A program made the translations under genes and the position numbers. The notes under the pieces were generated by a model that made no database searches, was not told the DNA's origin, and was given only the letters and a program-made list of their open reading frames with translations. From assembly GCA_015272395.1 (NCBI GenBank), contig JACYLQ010000034.1, forward strand, positions 124,001-188,000: a stretch of 64,000 nucleotides of DNA. The letters are read 5' to 3'. Each line of letters opens with the position of its first letter. Within the stretch, counting starts at the first letter, position 1. The DNA comes from Calothrix sp. C42_A2020_038. Lineage in GTDB: Bacteria > Cyanobacteriota > Cyanobacteriia > Cyanobacteriales > Nostocaceae. This document shows, piece after piece, positions 17,923-27,078 of this stretch.

Positions 17923-17941
17923 CGACTTCAAAAAGAAGTCG
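17923..17941. repeat. Hairpin between hsp20 and cbiD
   Basis: A perfect 7-bp stem CGACTTC/GAAGTCG with an AAAAA loop, inside a wider imperfect inverted repeat (GTTCA at 17913 and TGAAC at 17949-17953). It is 14 bp after the hsp20 stop and may end that transcript, though no strong T run follows in either direction. It is the same hairpin type as those at 11699 and 52762. Confidence 0.55.
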
Positions 17942-17955
17942 AGTATCTTGAACAG

Positions 17956-18474
17956 CTACGCGCGTTGAACCGGAACGTCTAGAATTTTCGGTGCCTCATA
18001 TGGTTGGTTTGAATGAGGCAGCGCGGGTTTTTGATCAGCAAAGTTGAGTTTGACTACTTGAGATTTAGCATCTTCGTCTTTAGGTAGTATCAAAGTTAGA
18101 ATACCATTTTTGAATTCAGCATTTACTTGTTCATTTTTAATAGGTACTGGTAAGTTAATGACTCGTTGAAACTTACCATACTGGAATTCGGTATGATAAA
18201 AACCGCGTTCATTGGAGAGGTTATTGTAACGTATCTCACCAGTGATTAAAACAGCTTGGCGTGCGATTTGTACTTCTAAATCTTTACCATCAATACCTGG
18301 TATTTCAGCACGTAAAATCAAGCTGTTATTGGTATCTCGTAATTCGATATTAGGTTTTTGTAGTGCTGGGAAATAGTAGCTACTACCACCACTAAATATT
18401 TGGTCAAATATTCTATCCATTTGACGGTGTAAGATTTCAATTTCTTGAAAAGGGCGCCAACGTATCAGTGCCAT
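17956..18474 (-). CDS. hspA: Small heat-shock protein (Hsp20/alpha-crystallin)
   Basis: A 172-residue small heat-shock protein that holds unfolding proteins. It begins MALIRWRPFQEIEILHRQMDRIFDQIF, as in cyanobacterial HspA (Hsp17). The alpha-crystallin domain spans about residues 45-145 with NIELRDTNNSLILRAEIPGI and ends in the A-x-x-x-n-G-I-L-T motif (NAEFKNGILTLILPK). The C-terminal tail has an IxV-like motif (ILDVPV). The start has AAAGG 7 nt upstream. No CIRCE element was seen ahead of it. Confidence 0.93.
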   Translation of the reverse strand: MALIRWRPFQEIEILHRQMDRIFDQIFSGGSSYYFPALQKPNIELRDTNNSLILRAEIPGIDGKDLEVQIARQAVLITGEIRYNNLSNERGFYHTEFQYGKFQRVINLPVPIKNEQVNAEFKNGILTLILPKDEDAKSQVVKLNFADQKPALPHSNQPYEAPKILDVPVQRA

Positions 18475-18724
18475 ACTACTGACCTTTGAACTTGAGCTTA
18501 TATTTTGAATATAGCGAGAATTTTAAAAAATATTTATAGGGTACGGCATAACTTCTCCCAACCCCTTACAAAGGTAGGTTGTTGATTCACAACATCTGAA
18601 AAACAAGGTAAACTTGGATGGAAAGTGGACAAGGAGGAAGAGTCAAGGAAAAAACATGAAGGTTTAATTATCTATTTAAAAAGCGCTTCCTATAATCGCT
18701 GGCATAATTTTCAAGTATTTATAC

Positions 18725-19561
18725 ATGATACCTACACGTAATACTCTATCAAAACCCGATATACATCTATCTTATCTTGAATGGAATCAAGGACAAGAAC
18801 CATTGCTGTTATTGCATGGGATGGCAGATAATGCAATGGTTTGGTTAAGTTGTGGTGAGTATCTAGCAGCGAAATACCATATTGTGGCGCCTGATATGCG
18901 TGGTCACGGTGAAAGTAGTAAACCAGAAAAAAAACAATATAGTTTTGAACTCGCGATCAATGACCTAGAAACATTGATGGATAAACTTGGTTGGTCTTCT
19001 ACACATGTTGTTGCCCATTCGTGGTCGGGAAAACTAGCAGCCATTTGGGCACGTCAAAACCCTCAGCGCTTACGAAGTATGATACTTGTAGACCCGATTT
19101 TTATCTGGAAAATACCTAGCATATTCAAGCTCACCTTCCCTTTTTTATACAAAGTGTTACCTTTTCTTCAGGGAATGGGTCCTTTTCCCAGTTACGGAGC
19201 TGCTGTAGAAAAAGCGCGTCAAATGAATCAATACAAAGATTGGACACCTTTACAGCAAGAAGTATTTCAAGCCGGAATTGAGCAGAAATCCAATGGTACT
19301 TGGGGTAGCAAATTTACTATCGATGCACGCGATGGCATTTTTGAGGAAGTAATGCGCGCTCCTGGGTTCATAACACCTCTTAATATACCGTGTTTATTCA
19401 TCCAGCCTCAAAAAGGTGTAAATCGTCAAGCATGGCAACTCAAACCTTATAAAACTTATCTTAAAAATTTGCAGATTGTACAAGTACCTGGTAATCACTG
19501 GGCATTTTTGACCAAACCTCAAGAGTTTAATCGAACTGTTGAAAGATTTTTGGGATTTTAG
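18725..19561 (+). CDS. Alpha/beta-hydrolase fold protein
   Basis: A 278-residue alpha/beta hydrolase. LLLLHGMADNAMVW forms the oxyanion-hole strand, DMRGHGESSKPE follows, and the nucleophile serine lies in the elbow VVAHSWSGKLAAI. The catalytic histidine is probably that in VPGNHWAF near the end. The HSWSG elbow departs slightly from the usual GxSxG. Substrate cannot be told. Its tail runs into short TTAGATTTGGGATT repeats. Confidence 0.85.
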   Translation: MIPTRNTLSKPDIHLSYLEWNQGQEPLLLLHGMADNAMVWLSCGEYLAAKYHIVAPDMRGHGESSKPEKKQYSFELAINDLETLMDKLGWSSTHVVAHSWSGKLAAIWARQNPQRLRSMILVDPIFIWKIPSIFKLTFPFLYKVLPFLQGMGPFPSYGAAVEKARQMNQYKDWTPLQQEVFQAGIEQKSNGTWGSKFTIDARDGIFEEVMRAPGFITPLNIPCLFIQPQKGVNRQAWQLKPYKTYLKNLQIVQVPGNHWAFLTKPQEFNRTVERFLGF

Positions 19562-19596
19562 ATTTGGGATTTTAGATTTGGGATTTTGAATTACGC
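19553..19596. repeat. Short tandem repeat at the end of the hydrolase gene
   Basis: Three near copies of TTAGATTTGGGATT overlap the stop codon of the hydrolase gene. The reverse complement of the unit recurs at 21346-21370, so the PhoH gene is bracketed by inverted copies. This type of degenerate repeat is common filler in heterocystous cyanobacteria. Confidence 0.7.
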
Positions 19597-19604
19597 TCTG
19601 AAAA

Positions 19605-19715
19605 TTATTGACTGAGGAAACCTGTTATCAGTAGCGGTGCCAGGATAAGTACAGCTAATATTACCACTACGGTAACAGGGTCGATGTTAATAACGTTCTT
19701 GTTTGGGTCTGACAT
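19605..19715 (-). CDS. Small single-pass membrane protein (36 aa)
   Basis: An unrecognised 36-residue protein starting MSDPNKNVINIDPVTVVV, then one hydrophobic helix (about 13-33) and an FLSQ end. It has a good ribosome binding site (AAGGAAA about 9 nt before the ATG). The charged N-terminus plus one helix is the design of small photosynthetic or NDH-1 complex subunits, but I cannot match it to a named one. It is too short for most gene finders. The remaining sequence to the next gene (19716-20006) is AT-rich with nothing else clear. Confidence 0.65.
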   Translation of the reverse strand: MSDPNKNVINIDPVTVVVILAVLILAPLLITGFLSQ

Positions 19716-20006
19716 GTTGATTTTTCCTTTTGTAGATTTATGGTGCCTAATAAACCCGAGATTTCACGGTTGGTACAAGACATCATAGTGGAATATATAA
19801 GATATGGATATACTCACTAGATATTTATTTCAGATGAATATCTTTTGGTATAAACTATAGACATTATCTATTGTAAATTTTTTTCTGTAACGCAATACAA
19901 ATAAGTTGGAAATTTTAAATTAATTCGAGAAAATTGAGAATGAATCTCAAATCAGTTTAAAATCTCAAATTTATCTGGATTTGGGTGCCAATGTCTGATA
20001 ACTACT

Positions 20007-21326
20007 ATGAAAAAGACCTTTGTCCTTGATACCAACGTTTTACTACATGACCCCACCGCGATATTACGGTTTAAGGACAATGATGTAGTATTACCGATTA
20101 CAGTGATAGAGGAACTCGACCGTTTTAAAAAGCAAACAGAAATGACTGGACGCAATGCGCGTCAGGTATCGCGCGCTCTGGATGCACTACGTGAGCAAGG
20201 TCATTTAATCGATGGAGTTGCGATTAATAATAGTGGTACTTTGAAGGTAGCGTTGTGCAGTCGAGAGATACTCAACTCGCTTCCCGTTGAGCTAGAACAT
20301 GGTAATGGAGATAATGCAATTCTTGCGGTTGCTTTGGAAATGAAACGAGCGGGAGCATCGCATGTAGTATTAGTAAGTAAAGATACAAATCTACGGATTA
20401 AAGCAGATGCAGTTGGGTTAGATGCAGAAGACTACGAAACCGACAAAGTTGATATCGACGAACTTTATACAGGTACAAAGGAAGTACTAGTTGATACCTC
20501 AGACATTGACGATCTATTCAAACTGGGATGCGTTGAAGTGAATGATAAACTCTTTCCTAACCAAGCTGTGACTCTTATTGATAAATCGAATCCTTCCTAC
20601 ACTGGTTTGGGAATAGTCAGCCACGGTAGAATTGTACCCCTTGCCAAAATCCCTAACGGTAGCGTTTCTCGCATTCAACCTCGCAACCGCGAACAAAAGT
20701 TTGCTCTTGATTTATTATTGAACGACGCTGTTTCATTAGTAACTTTGGTAGGAAAAGCTGGTACAGGAAAGACGTTGCTTGCTATTGCAGCAGGACTGCA
20801 AAAAGTTGCTGACGAGCGTATTTACACACGCTTGTTGATATCTCGTCCCGTTGTACCAATGGGACGTGACATCGGTTTTCTACCGGGAGATATCGAAGAA
20901 AAACTTACTCCCTGGATGCAACCTTTGTACGACAACTTTGATTTAATCTTTGGTACACAAGACCCGAATGGAAAACCTGCACACTGGCGCCGGGGTCACG
21001 AAGAACTGATCGAGCGTGGTATGTTACAAATTGAACCATTGACTTATATCCGTGGTCGAACCATACCCAAACAGTTTTTAGTAGTTGATGAAGCCCAGAA
21101 TCTAACACCTCACGAAGTCAAGACAATCCTGACACGCGCAGGTGAAGGTACAAAAATTATTCTAACAGGAGACCCAGACCAAATAGATAATCCATATGTA
21201 GATGCAGCAAGTAATGGTCTTACCTATGTAGTCGAACGTTTCAAAGAAGAACCTCTTGCAGGTCATATTACCCTAGGCAAAGGTGAACGCTCCAACCTTG
21301 CGGAAAGAGCAGCATTATTATTATAG
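20007..21326 (+). CDS. PIN domain-PhoH ATPase fusion (PhoH2/YlaK type)
   Basis: A 439-residue protein with an N-terminal PIN ribonuclease-like domain (FVLDTNVLLHDP, Asp8; residues 1-140) and a C-terminal PhoH ATPase domain. Walker A GKAGTGKT is at 249-256, followed by RPVVPMGRDIGFLPG and Walker B FLVVDEAQNLTPHE, then ILTGDPDQID. Relatives couple RNA unwinding to RNase activity. It stands alone with 158 bp to the next gene, and is flanked by inverted copies of a short repeat. Confidence 0.93.
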   Translation: MKKTFVLDTNVLLHDPTAILRFKDNDVVLPITVIEELDRFKKQTEMTGRNARQVSRALDALREQGHLIDGVAINNSGTLKVALCSREILNSLPVELEHGNGDNAILAVALEMKRAGASHVVLVSKDTNLRIKADAVGLDAEDYETDKVDIDELYTGTKEVLVDTSDIDDLFKLGCVEVNDKLFPNQAVTLIDKSNPSYTGLGIVSHGRIVPLAKIPNGSVSRIQPRNREQKFALDLLLNDAVSLVTLVGKAGTGKTLLAIAAGLQKVADERIYTRLLISRPVVPMGRDIGFLPGDIEEKLTPWMQPLYDNFDLIFGTQDPNGKPAHWRRGHEELIERGMLQIEPLTYIRGRTIPKQFLVVDEAQNLTPHEVKTILTRAGEGTKIILTGDPDQIDNPYVDAASNGLTYVVERFKEEPLAGHITLGKGERSNLAERAALLL

Positions 21327-21508
21327 TTGGTAGTTATACTACCTTAATCCAAAATCTAAAATCCCAAATGTTTATGGTTGCTTTCCAAGACAAAAATGAA
21401 AAAATACAGTAGATATTAGGAATTTAGACATCCAGTATACTGAATACAATTATACTACATCAGATATGTGACACAATCACTATAGTGGTTAACTTCATCT
21501 TTGGTTCG

Positions 21509-21922
21509 ATGACTTCAAGTAATCAACCCCTCGATTATGCAATTCAACGCTTGCGGGAAGTACGTCGCTTGCTGCTGCGTTTGCACAAAGCGCTTCTTGA
21601 TTCGGAACGAGTCGTATATGAACAGATATACGGGCAAATTCGGTCAAGCAATGAATTTTTAGGACTGGTCATAAACCATGAGTGGTTTAATTGGCTACAT
21701 GGAATTTCACAGCTAATTGTCCGAATGGATGAAGTGTTGTTCTCAAAACAACCTGTAACTATTGAACAACCGAATGCTCTATTAGAACAAGCGCGAACCC
21801 TGCTTCAACCCAATAATGAGGGTACACCTTTGGAACAGCGTTATTTCCACGCTATTCAACGCGACCCAGATATTGCTTTGATGCACGTTGAATTAGCGCA
21901 AATGCTTGGTGCAAAAAGGTGA
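21509..21922 (+). CDS. Conserved-looking hypothetical protein (137 aa)
   Basis: Not recognised as a named family. The protein is largely helical: QPLDYAIQRLREVRRLLLRLHK, then LGLVINHEWFNWLHGISQLIVRMDE, with a polar middle and a C-terminal helix ending MLGAKR. It has no signal peptide or membrane segment. I start it at the ATG 21509; a GTG at 21485 is open but adds a hydrophobic stub. It is followed by a 441-bp gap. Codon use looks like its neighbours. Confidence 0.7.
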   Translation: MTSSNQPLDYAIQRLREVRRLLLRLHKALLDSERVVYEQIYGQIRSSNEFLGLVINHEWFNWLHGISQLIVRMDEVLFSKQPVTIEQPNALLEQARTLLQPNNEGTPLEQRYFHAIQRDPDIALMHVELAQMLGAKR

Positions 21923-22088
21923 TAATCTAGATAATTAACATATTTATAGGAGGATGGCGCCTTCATCAATTATAAAGTGGTGCCTGACAGCAGTTTAACG
22001 CTTCATTTTCAGTGTAGTTTGTTGATGCTGTCACGCACCCTACAGTAATCACAAAAATTATTTACTTAGAAAGCAATAAGTATTTTTA

Positions 22089-22118
22089 TTGAATACTATT
22101 TATCAGTACTAATATAAT
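22089..22118 (+). promoter_or_regulatory. Predicted sigma-70 type promoter
   Basis: TTGAAT (22089-22094) and a perfect TATAAT (22113-22118) separated by 18 bp. No coding sequence begins downstream for 240 bp, but a strong stem-loop terminator follows within 60 bp. Confidence 0.55.
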
Positions 22119-22124
22119 ACATGG

Positions 22125-22177
22125 TCTTCGATGATTTCAAGAGCTAGAATCTCGCACTCTAGCTCTTTTGTTTTTTC
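22125..22177 (+). ncRNA. Candidate small RNA (about 53 nt) with intrinsic terminator
   Basis: The interval runs from the predicted start point of the TATAAT promoter to a T run. The 3' part is a perfect 10-bp stem AAGAGCTAGA/TCTAGCTCTT (22139-22148 and 22158-22167) with a 9-nt loop, followed by TTGTTTTTT. It contains no open frame of note. It lacks the ACTCCTCACAC core of Yfr1. It could instead be only the terminator of the upstream gene, but that gene ends 216 bp earlier. Confidence 0.45.
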
Positions 22178-22220
22178 ATAAAGCAACTCCTCTAAACAAG
22201 TTGACTAGTTGAAAGAAGAA

Positions 22221-22243
22221 TCCCACACCTTTAAGGTGTGGGA
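22221..22243. mobile_element. IS200/IS605-type end hairpin (solo remnant)
   Basis: A perfect 10-bp stem TCCCACACCT/AGGTGTGGGA around TTA, with flanks GAAAGAAGAA and GTGTCAA. Cyanobacterial IS200/IS605 elements carry near-identical hairpins at their ends, next to tnpB. No transposase frame is present, so this is at most a relic. The family assignment rests on recall of the motif. Confidence 0.45.
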
Positions 22244-22363
22244 GTGTCAATTGCTGAGGATATATTTTTCAGATGCTATATGCAAGCACTTAAAAGATGC
22301 CGAAAGAGCAGATAAGAGTTATAACAGAGAAAGGAGAAGTGAATAACTATTAGAAAATTAAGG

Positions 22364-23128
22364 ATGGACTGGCAATCACTGACTATTGTTAGTAGTGTTT
22401 TGGTATTTGGATCTTTAGAGAATATCTTTCCGTTTTTTGATTTCAAAGCTACCTTTAGCCAAAGAACTTATCCAAACTTAATCTTAGGTTTTTTTAATGT
22501 TACAGCAAATAGCTTGACAATCGGTGTTATTTTACATTGGATATGGCGCCAGAAAATTTGGCTAGGTTTTTTATACTACATAAAATTGCCTTGGTTATCT
22601 ATATGTATATCATTCTTATTGCTTGATGTATATTTGTATATATGGCATAGGTTGATGCACAGCTTTGCGTTTACATGGAGATTTCACAAAGTTCACCATA
22701 CAGAAATTTGGATGAATACATCGACTGCATACCGTTTTCATACAGTTGAGGTAATTCCATCTAATATACCTAAGTTATTTTTGGTATGGTTGTTTGGGAT
22801 TGAACCACTACATTTACTAGCTTATGAGATGATTTTAGCTATCGGGTTGATTTTTCACCACAGTAACTGGGCAATTCCCCATCAACTTGACAAATTATTG
22901 AGTTATATAATAGTGACTCCCAATTTTCATCGATTACACCATTCGCAGATATTAAGGGAAAGTCAATCTAATTACGCAAGTCTGTTTTCGATTTGGGATA
23001 AAATTTTTAAGTCTTACTCGTATCCAAAATACCCAGAAAAAATTAAGTTAGGAGTAACTCAGCATAGTCATGATTTAAATGGTTTGAAGTTAATTTTACT
23101 CCCATTTCAAAAACCGGAACACGGATGA
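22364..23128 (+). CDS. Fatty-acid hydroxylase / sterol-desaturase family membrane protein
   Basis: A 254-residue integral membrane di-iron oxidase. It has about four hydrophobic segments and the histidine clusters HRLMH (near 92), HKVHH (near 106), a later HHSNW and HRLHH. These bind two irons in this family. Members hydroxylate or desaturate lipids, carotenoids or sterols; the substrate is not indicated here. It is not in an operon. Confidence 0.88.
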   Translation: MDWQSLTIVSSVLVFGSLENIFPFFDFKATFSQRTYPNLILGFFNVTANSLTIGVILHWIWRQKIWLGFLYYIKLPWLSICISFLLLDVYLYIWHRLMHSFAFTWRFHKVHHTEIWMNTSTAYRFHTVEVIPSNIPKLFLVWLFGIEPLHLLAYEMILAIGLIFHHSNWAIPHQLDKLLSYIIVTPNFHRLHHSQILRESQSNYASLFSIWDKIFKSYSYPKYPEKIKLGVTQHSHDLNGLKLILLPFQKPEHG

Positions 23129-23665
23129 TAAGGATTTCACAGATTTTAAAAATCTAATCCCCACGGGGGGAGAGGTTTATCAGAGGGGTTCAAAAACGTC
23201 TAAAACAAAGATAAATCATTTTTCTTTTTTCGTATGAAACCACCCTGCAACCCCCTTAAGAGCAAGGGAATTCCTGAGTGGATTTTATTTACCTATTTAT
23301 GTCAAGCTAAACAAGGAATTATTCTCTATTGAACGCACCCCAACTAATTGCAAGCAATATAGTTGAGGATTCTTTCGCCAAATAAATAGCGTAGCCCTTG
23401 AAAGTTAGCGTCCTTAACGTTTCGTAGATACTTTTGTCTACGACAACCTCAGCTAAAAAAATTGGTCGTGTCTCCAGGTTTATTACCTTTTACCGTACCA
23501 ATGTTATTTTACCGTAAACTCGGCGTTTCGCTTACCCTACCTAAACTGCGTTATAGGTAGGGACTGCGCTCAACATTTTTGTTCAAGCGGTAAACCGTAC
23601 TTACTTAGCAGCGTTAAGACTTTACAATTAGTAACAGTGTGTATTAAGAAATGTAAGGGCTTTTC
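23129..23665. other. 537-bp intergenic region with hairpins
   Basis: No gene seen. It contains a 7-bp stem TCGTAGA/TCTACGA (23422-23443) and a 9-bp stem CCCTACCTA/TAGGTAGGG (23535-23562). A GGTAAA/TTTACCG-type motif recurs near 23488-23600. It probably holds the hslO promoter, but no promoter is clear enough to mark. Confidence 0.5.
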
Positions 23666-24568
23666 ATGGCAGACCAATTAATCCGTGCGACAGCAGCAGA
23701 TGGCGGAATTAGGGCAGTAGGTGCGATTACCACACGTCTAACCGATGAAGCGCGCAGGCGCCACAAATTATCTCCAGAAGCAACAGCAGCATTGGGTCGG
23801 TCAATGACTGCGGGGTTGTTGATGGCATCGAGCATGAAACGACCAGGTTCGCGCGTGAATTTGAGAATCAGAGGTGATGGGCCTTTAGGTGGACTATTAG
23901 TAGATGCAGGCCTAGATGGTACGGTACGGGGGTATGTAAATAATCCGTTTGTGGAATTGCCACCCAACGAACGAGGCAAACTTGATGTTGGTGGTGCCAT
24001 TGGTCAAGGTTTTCTTTATGTTGTGCGCGATATTGGATTTGGGTACCCTTATTCAAGTACTGTTGAGCTAGTTTCAGGGGAAATAGGCGAAGACGTTGCT
24101 CACTATCTAGTAACTTCCGAGCAAACCCCTTCCGGATTAATGGTGGGTGTGTTTGTAGAATCGAATGGAGTTACAGCAGCAGGAGGATTACTAGTCCAAG
24201 TCTTGCCAAAAGCCGCTAGAGATGAAACACTCGTGGAAACCCTGGAGTCGCGAATGATCGCGTTAAGAGAGTTTACGCCACTTTTACAAGCAGGTAAAAC
24301 TTTACACGAAATCTTTCAAGACTTACTTGGCGACATGGGATTGTTTATTTTCCCGGAAACCCAAATGCTGCACTTCCACTGTGGCTGCTCGTTTGAACGG
24401 GTGTTAGGCGCCTTGAAATTATTAGGGAAAGATGAACTACAAGATATGATTGTCAAAGATAATGGCGCTGAGGTTACGTGTGAATTTTGCAACACAGTCT
24501 ATCGAGCAAGTAGTGATGATTTGGCGAAGGTTATCAGAGAGTTGCAAACCGAATCATCTGTCTCTTAA
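23666..24568 (+). CDS. hslO: Redox-regulated chaperone Hsp33
   Basis: A 300-residue Hsp33, a cytoplasmic holdase switched on by oxidation. The N-terminal substrate-binding domain begins MADQLIRATAADGGIRAVGAITT. The C-terminal zinc switch has all four cysteines, CGC (239, 241) and CEFC (272, 275). The start at 23666 is the usual N-terminus. The gene stands alone; the next gene begins 156 bp downstream. Confidence 0.95.
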   Translation: MADQLIRATAADGGIRAVGAITTRLTDEARRRHKLSPEATAALGRSMTAGLLMASSMKRPGSRVNLRIRGDGPLGGLLVDAGLDGTVRGYVNNPFVELPPNERGKLDVGGAIGQGFLYVVRDIGFGYPYSSTVELVSGEIGEDVAHYLVTSEQTPSGLMVGVFVESNGVTAAGGLLVQVLPKAARDETLVETLESRMIALREFTPLLQAGKTLHEIFQDLLGDMGLFIFPETQMLHFHCGCSFERVLGALKLLGKDELQDMIVKDNGAEVTCEFCNTVYRASSDDLAKVIRELQTESSVS

Positions 24569-24724
24569 TAGGTATAAAAAAAGACTGTAAAAAATTTAGC
24601 TTCGTGATATCTGTGGAGATATGATGGTGGGAGAGCTAGCTTTTTCTAAATGAGAAAGTTACTATGACAACAACGCAAGTTTCGTCCTCGAACGAATCGT
24701 TATAAAATAACTTTGGTGTGAGCA

Positions 24725-26776
24725 ATGACGACAGAACGGGATATTCCAGAAAGTTGGTCGCGTACCACAGGAAACAAGTCAGATTCGATGACCCAATTAT
24801 CCCGACAACGGCAACCGTCTGACAAAAAAGCGTCTGTCCCAAATACAAATTCAACTTCAAAGTCAGTGAATCAGCAACAATTGGGTAAATCTAAAAAAGT
24901 GACGCAATCAAGTCAGTCGCCAGAAGATACACTCCCTAAAGAGTGGAAACTGCCACGTTGGACAAAGAGTTGGGTGCTTTGGACTGGTTTACTGGCTTTT
25001 GTGCCAGGGACGATAGCTTTTGTGTCAATGGCGATGCTGTTTAAACTGCCTGCTGCACCCAACTGTCCATCAATTTTTTGGCCGCTTGCGAGTGCGTCGG
25101 TACGATTACACTGCGCTCAATTAGCAGCTTCCAAGGACACAGTAGATGATTTGCTGCAAGCCATCGACCTTGTTAAGCACTTACCATCTAATCACCCATT
25201 ACGTGCTGAGGTAGACCGTTTTCTTGAGGATTGGTCGCGCGACATTTTGCGTTTAGCGGATACAAGTTTCCAAGCAGGAAAATTAGACGAAGCAATTGCA
25301 GTCGCGAACCGTATTCCTGATGATATGCCAGCCCACAAAATTGTCAAGGATAAAATCGAGCAATGGCGTTCGATTTGGTCGAAAGGGGAAGAAATTTATA
25401 AGCTTTCTGAAGAGGGAATGCGTAACGCTCGCTGGCATGAAGCGTTTATGGCAGCTGCGCGGTTACTACGTGTCGAAAATAAATTTTGGCAAACGACAAA
25501 GTACCAGCAGTTAAACGACTTAATTGTCAAAACCCGTGAAGATGGCGATAAATTAGCAAGAGCTGAAAGTTTAGCCAAAAGCGGTAGTATTGAGAATCTA
25601 ACTAAGGCAATTAAGCTAGCTGAGTCGATTACATCTGACAGCTACATCTACCAAAAAGCACAGGAAGCAATCCCGGTATTTGGGCGCCAAATGCTAAATA
25701 TTGCTCAGAAAAGGCTTGATAATCGTGATGCTGATGAAGCGATTTCAATTGCCCAGCAAATACCAATAAATGCGAATTTACAGGCGGAAACCGAGGACTT
25801 CATTGCGATTGCCGAAGCACAGCGTAATGCCTGGGTTGGCACAATATCGGGTTTAGAAGCAGCTATTGCCCAAGCACAACAAATCAGCCCAACCAGAGCA
25901 GTGTATCAAAAGGCACAAGAGTTAATTGCACGTTGGCAGTTGGAAATACAGGATATAGCTCGTTTAGACAGAGCGCGTACACTTGCTGCTCAAGGGACAG
26001 TTAACGATTTGAATGCGGCGATTGCAGAAGCACAACTAGTTCCTGTAAGTAACCCACGTGCAAGAGAAGCTCGTAAAGAAATAAATCGCTGGGTAGCGCA
26101 GGTTCAAACGATTGAAGACCGTCCATTTTTAGACCGTGCTGAACAGTTAGCGTTAGTACAAGATACTGGTTCATTACAAGCAGCAATAACCGAGGCAAAT
26201 CAAATTCGGCGTGGACGAGCGTTATATCCTGAAGCGCGCAAACGAATTTCCGAGTGGACAGCGATAATACAGCGCGCTCAAGACCAACCTTACCTCGACC
26301 GCGCGCGCGAACTAGCACGCAGTGGGGATTTATTAGGTGCAATTCAAGTTGCTAACCAAATTGGAGGTAATAGAGCGCTATCGGGTGAAGCGCAAGCGGT
26401 GATTGATGATTGGCAAGGGCAAATCAATGCTCGCCAAAACTGGAAGCGAGCAAGGGAAATAGCTTTACAGGGAACACCGGAAGCATTAGCCCAAGCAATT
26501 CGTTTGGCGAACAGAGTTCCCGACAGCAGTTTATTACGTAACGATGTTAACCCGGCTATTGACCAATGGAGTCAACAAATATTAGATATTGCCCGTACCC
26601 AGAGTGAATCTGACATTCGACGTGCGATACAAACGGCACGATTGATTCCACGCTATACTGCTGCATATGGGTTAGCGCGCGAACAAATACGCTCTTGGCG
26701 TGAATATCTCAACCCTGAACCTCAAATAGAGCAGCCTGAACAGCTTCCAGGTACTTTTACTTCTGTTGGTCAGTAA
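24725..26776 (+). CDS. Membrane-anchored protein with helical repeats (683 aa)
   Basis: Function unknown. A polar, Ser/Gln-rich N-terminus (about 85 residues) precedes one transmembrane segment (SWVLWTGLLAFVPGTIAFVSM). About 560 residues of repeats follow, each of ~45-55 residues, with recurring patterns such as L-x-x-A-I-x-x-A-x-x-I and ARE-x-I-x-x-W. This suggests a TPR-like helical solenoid. Similar cyanobacterial proteins are often loosely labelled chromosome-segregation ATPases, but no nucleotide-binding motif is visible here, so that label is not justified. Confidence 0.8.
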   Translation: MTTERDIPESWSRTTGNKSDSMTQLSRQRQPSDKKASVPNTNSTSKSVNQQQLGKSKKVTQSSQSPEDTLPKEWKLPRWTKSWVLWTGLLAFVPGTIAFVSMAMLFKLPAAPNCPSIFWPLASASVRLHCAQLAASKDTVDDLLQAIDLVKHLPSNHPLRAEVDRFLEDWSRDILRLADTSFQAGKLDEAIAVANRIPDDMPAHKIVKDKIEQWRSIWSKGEEIYKLSEEGMRNARWHEAFMAAARLLRVENKFWQTTKYQQLNDLIVKTREDGDKLARAESLAKSGSIENLTKAIKLAESITSDSYIYQKAQEAIPVFGRQMLNIAQKRLDNRDADEAISIAQQIPINANLQAETEDFIAIAEAQRNAWVGTISGLEAAIAQAQQISPTRAVYQKAQELIARWQLEIQDIARLDRARTLAAQGTVNDLNAAIAEAQLVPVSNPRAREARKEINRWVAQVQTIEDRPFLDRAEQLALVQDTGSLQAAITEANQIRRGRALYPEARKRISEWTAIIQRAQDQPYLDRARELARSGDLLGAIQVANQIGGNRALSGEAQAVIDDWQGQINARQNWKRAREIALQGTPEALAQAIRLANRVPDSSLLRNDVNPAIDQWSQQILDIARTQSESDIRRAIQTARLIPRYTAAYGLAREQIRSWREYLNPEPQIEQPEQLPGTFTSVGQ

Positions 26777-26789
26777 ATGCATGAATTTA

Positions 26790-26832
26790 CGTAGGGTGCG
26801 TGATGCCATCAGATTGTGCCATACACCCTACG
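26790..26832. terminator. Bidirectional hairpin with CGTAGGGTG stem
   Basis: A 9-bp perfect stem CGTAGGGTG/CACCCTACG (26790-26798 and 26824-26832) lies between the ends of two convergent genes and overlaps the stop of the minus-strand gene. Related GTAGGGTGCGTGA/CACGCACCCTAC pieces occur at 22031-22042 and 62607-62615, so it is a dispersed repeat that probably also serves as a terminator. Confidence 0.55.
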
Positions 26833-27049
26833 ATTCCAAAACTTCTCGGTAATATAATTGTACTAAATTTTCTAATTTTTCTTCTGGGCAGCATTCAATT
26901 AAGGCTTCAAATACTTCGACAAGTTTGGCTGCATCTTCTCCCAAGGTCGGACTTAAACCCCAAACGTCTTCTATCCACTCTTGCGGGCGCCCGGTGATGA
27001 AGATGAGACGTTCGAGTAATTGTTTTGCCTCAGTTTTTGATATTGACAT
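26828..27049 (-). CDS. Small hypothetical protein (73 aa)
   Basis: Unrecognised acidic, helical protein beginning MSISKTEAKQLLERLIF with TGRPQEWIEDVWGLSPTLGED in the middle. No membrane segment. It is downstream of the kelch-like gene, 30 bp away on the same strand, so the two may be co-transcribed. The residue pattern looks coding, but no family is assigned. Confidence 0.6.
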   Translation of the reverse strand: MSISKTEAKQLLERLIFITGRPQEWIEDVWGLSPTLGEDAAKLVEVFEALIECCPEEKLENLVQLYYREVLES

Positions 27050-27078
27050 AAGTTATTTTCGGGTAATGTGAGTTTTGC

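Noticed and set aside
24725-26776. Chromosome-segregation ATPase label for the repeat-rich membrane protein
   Set aside because: No Walker A or B motif is visible; only a helical repeat region and one membrane helix.
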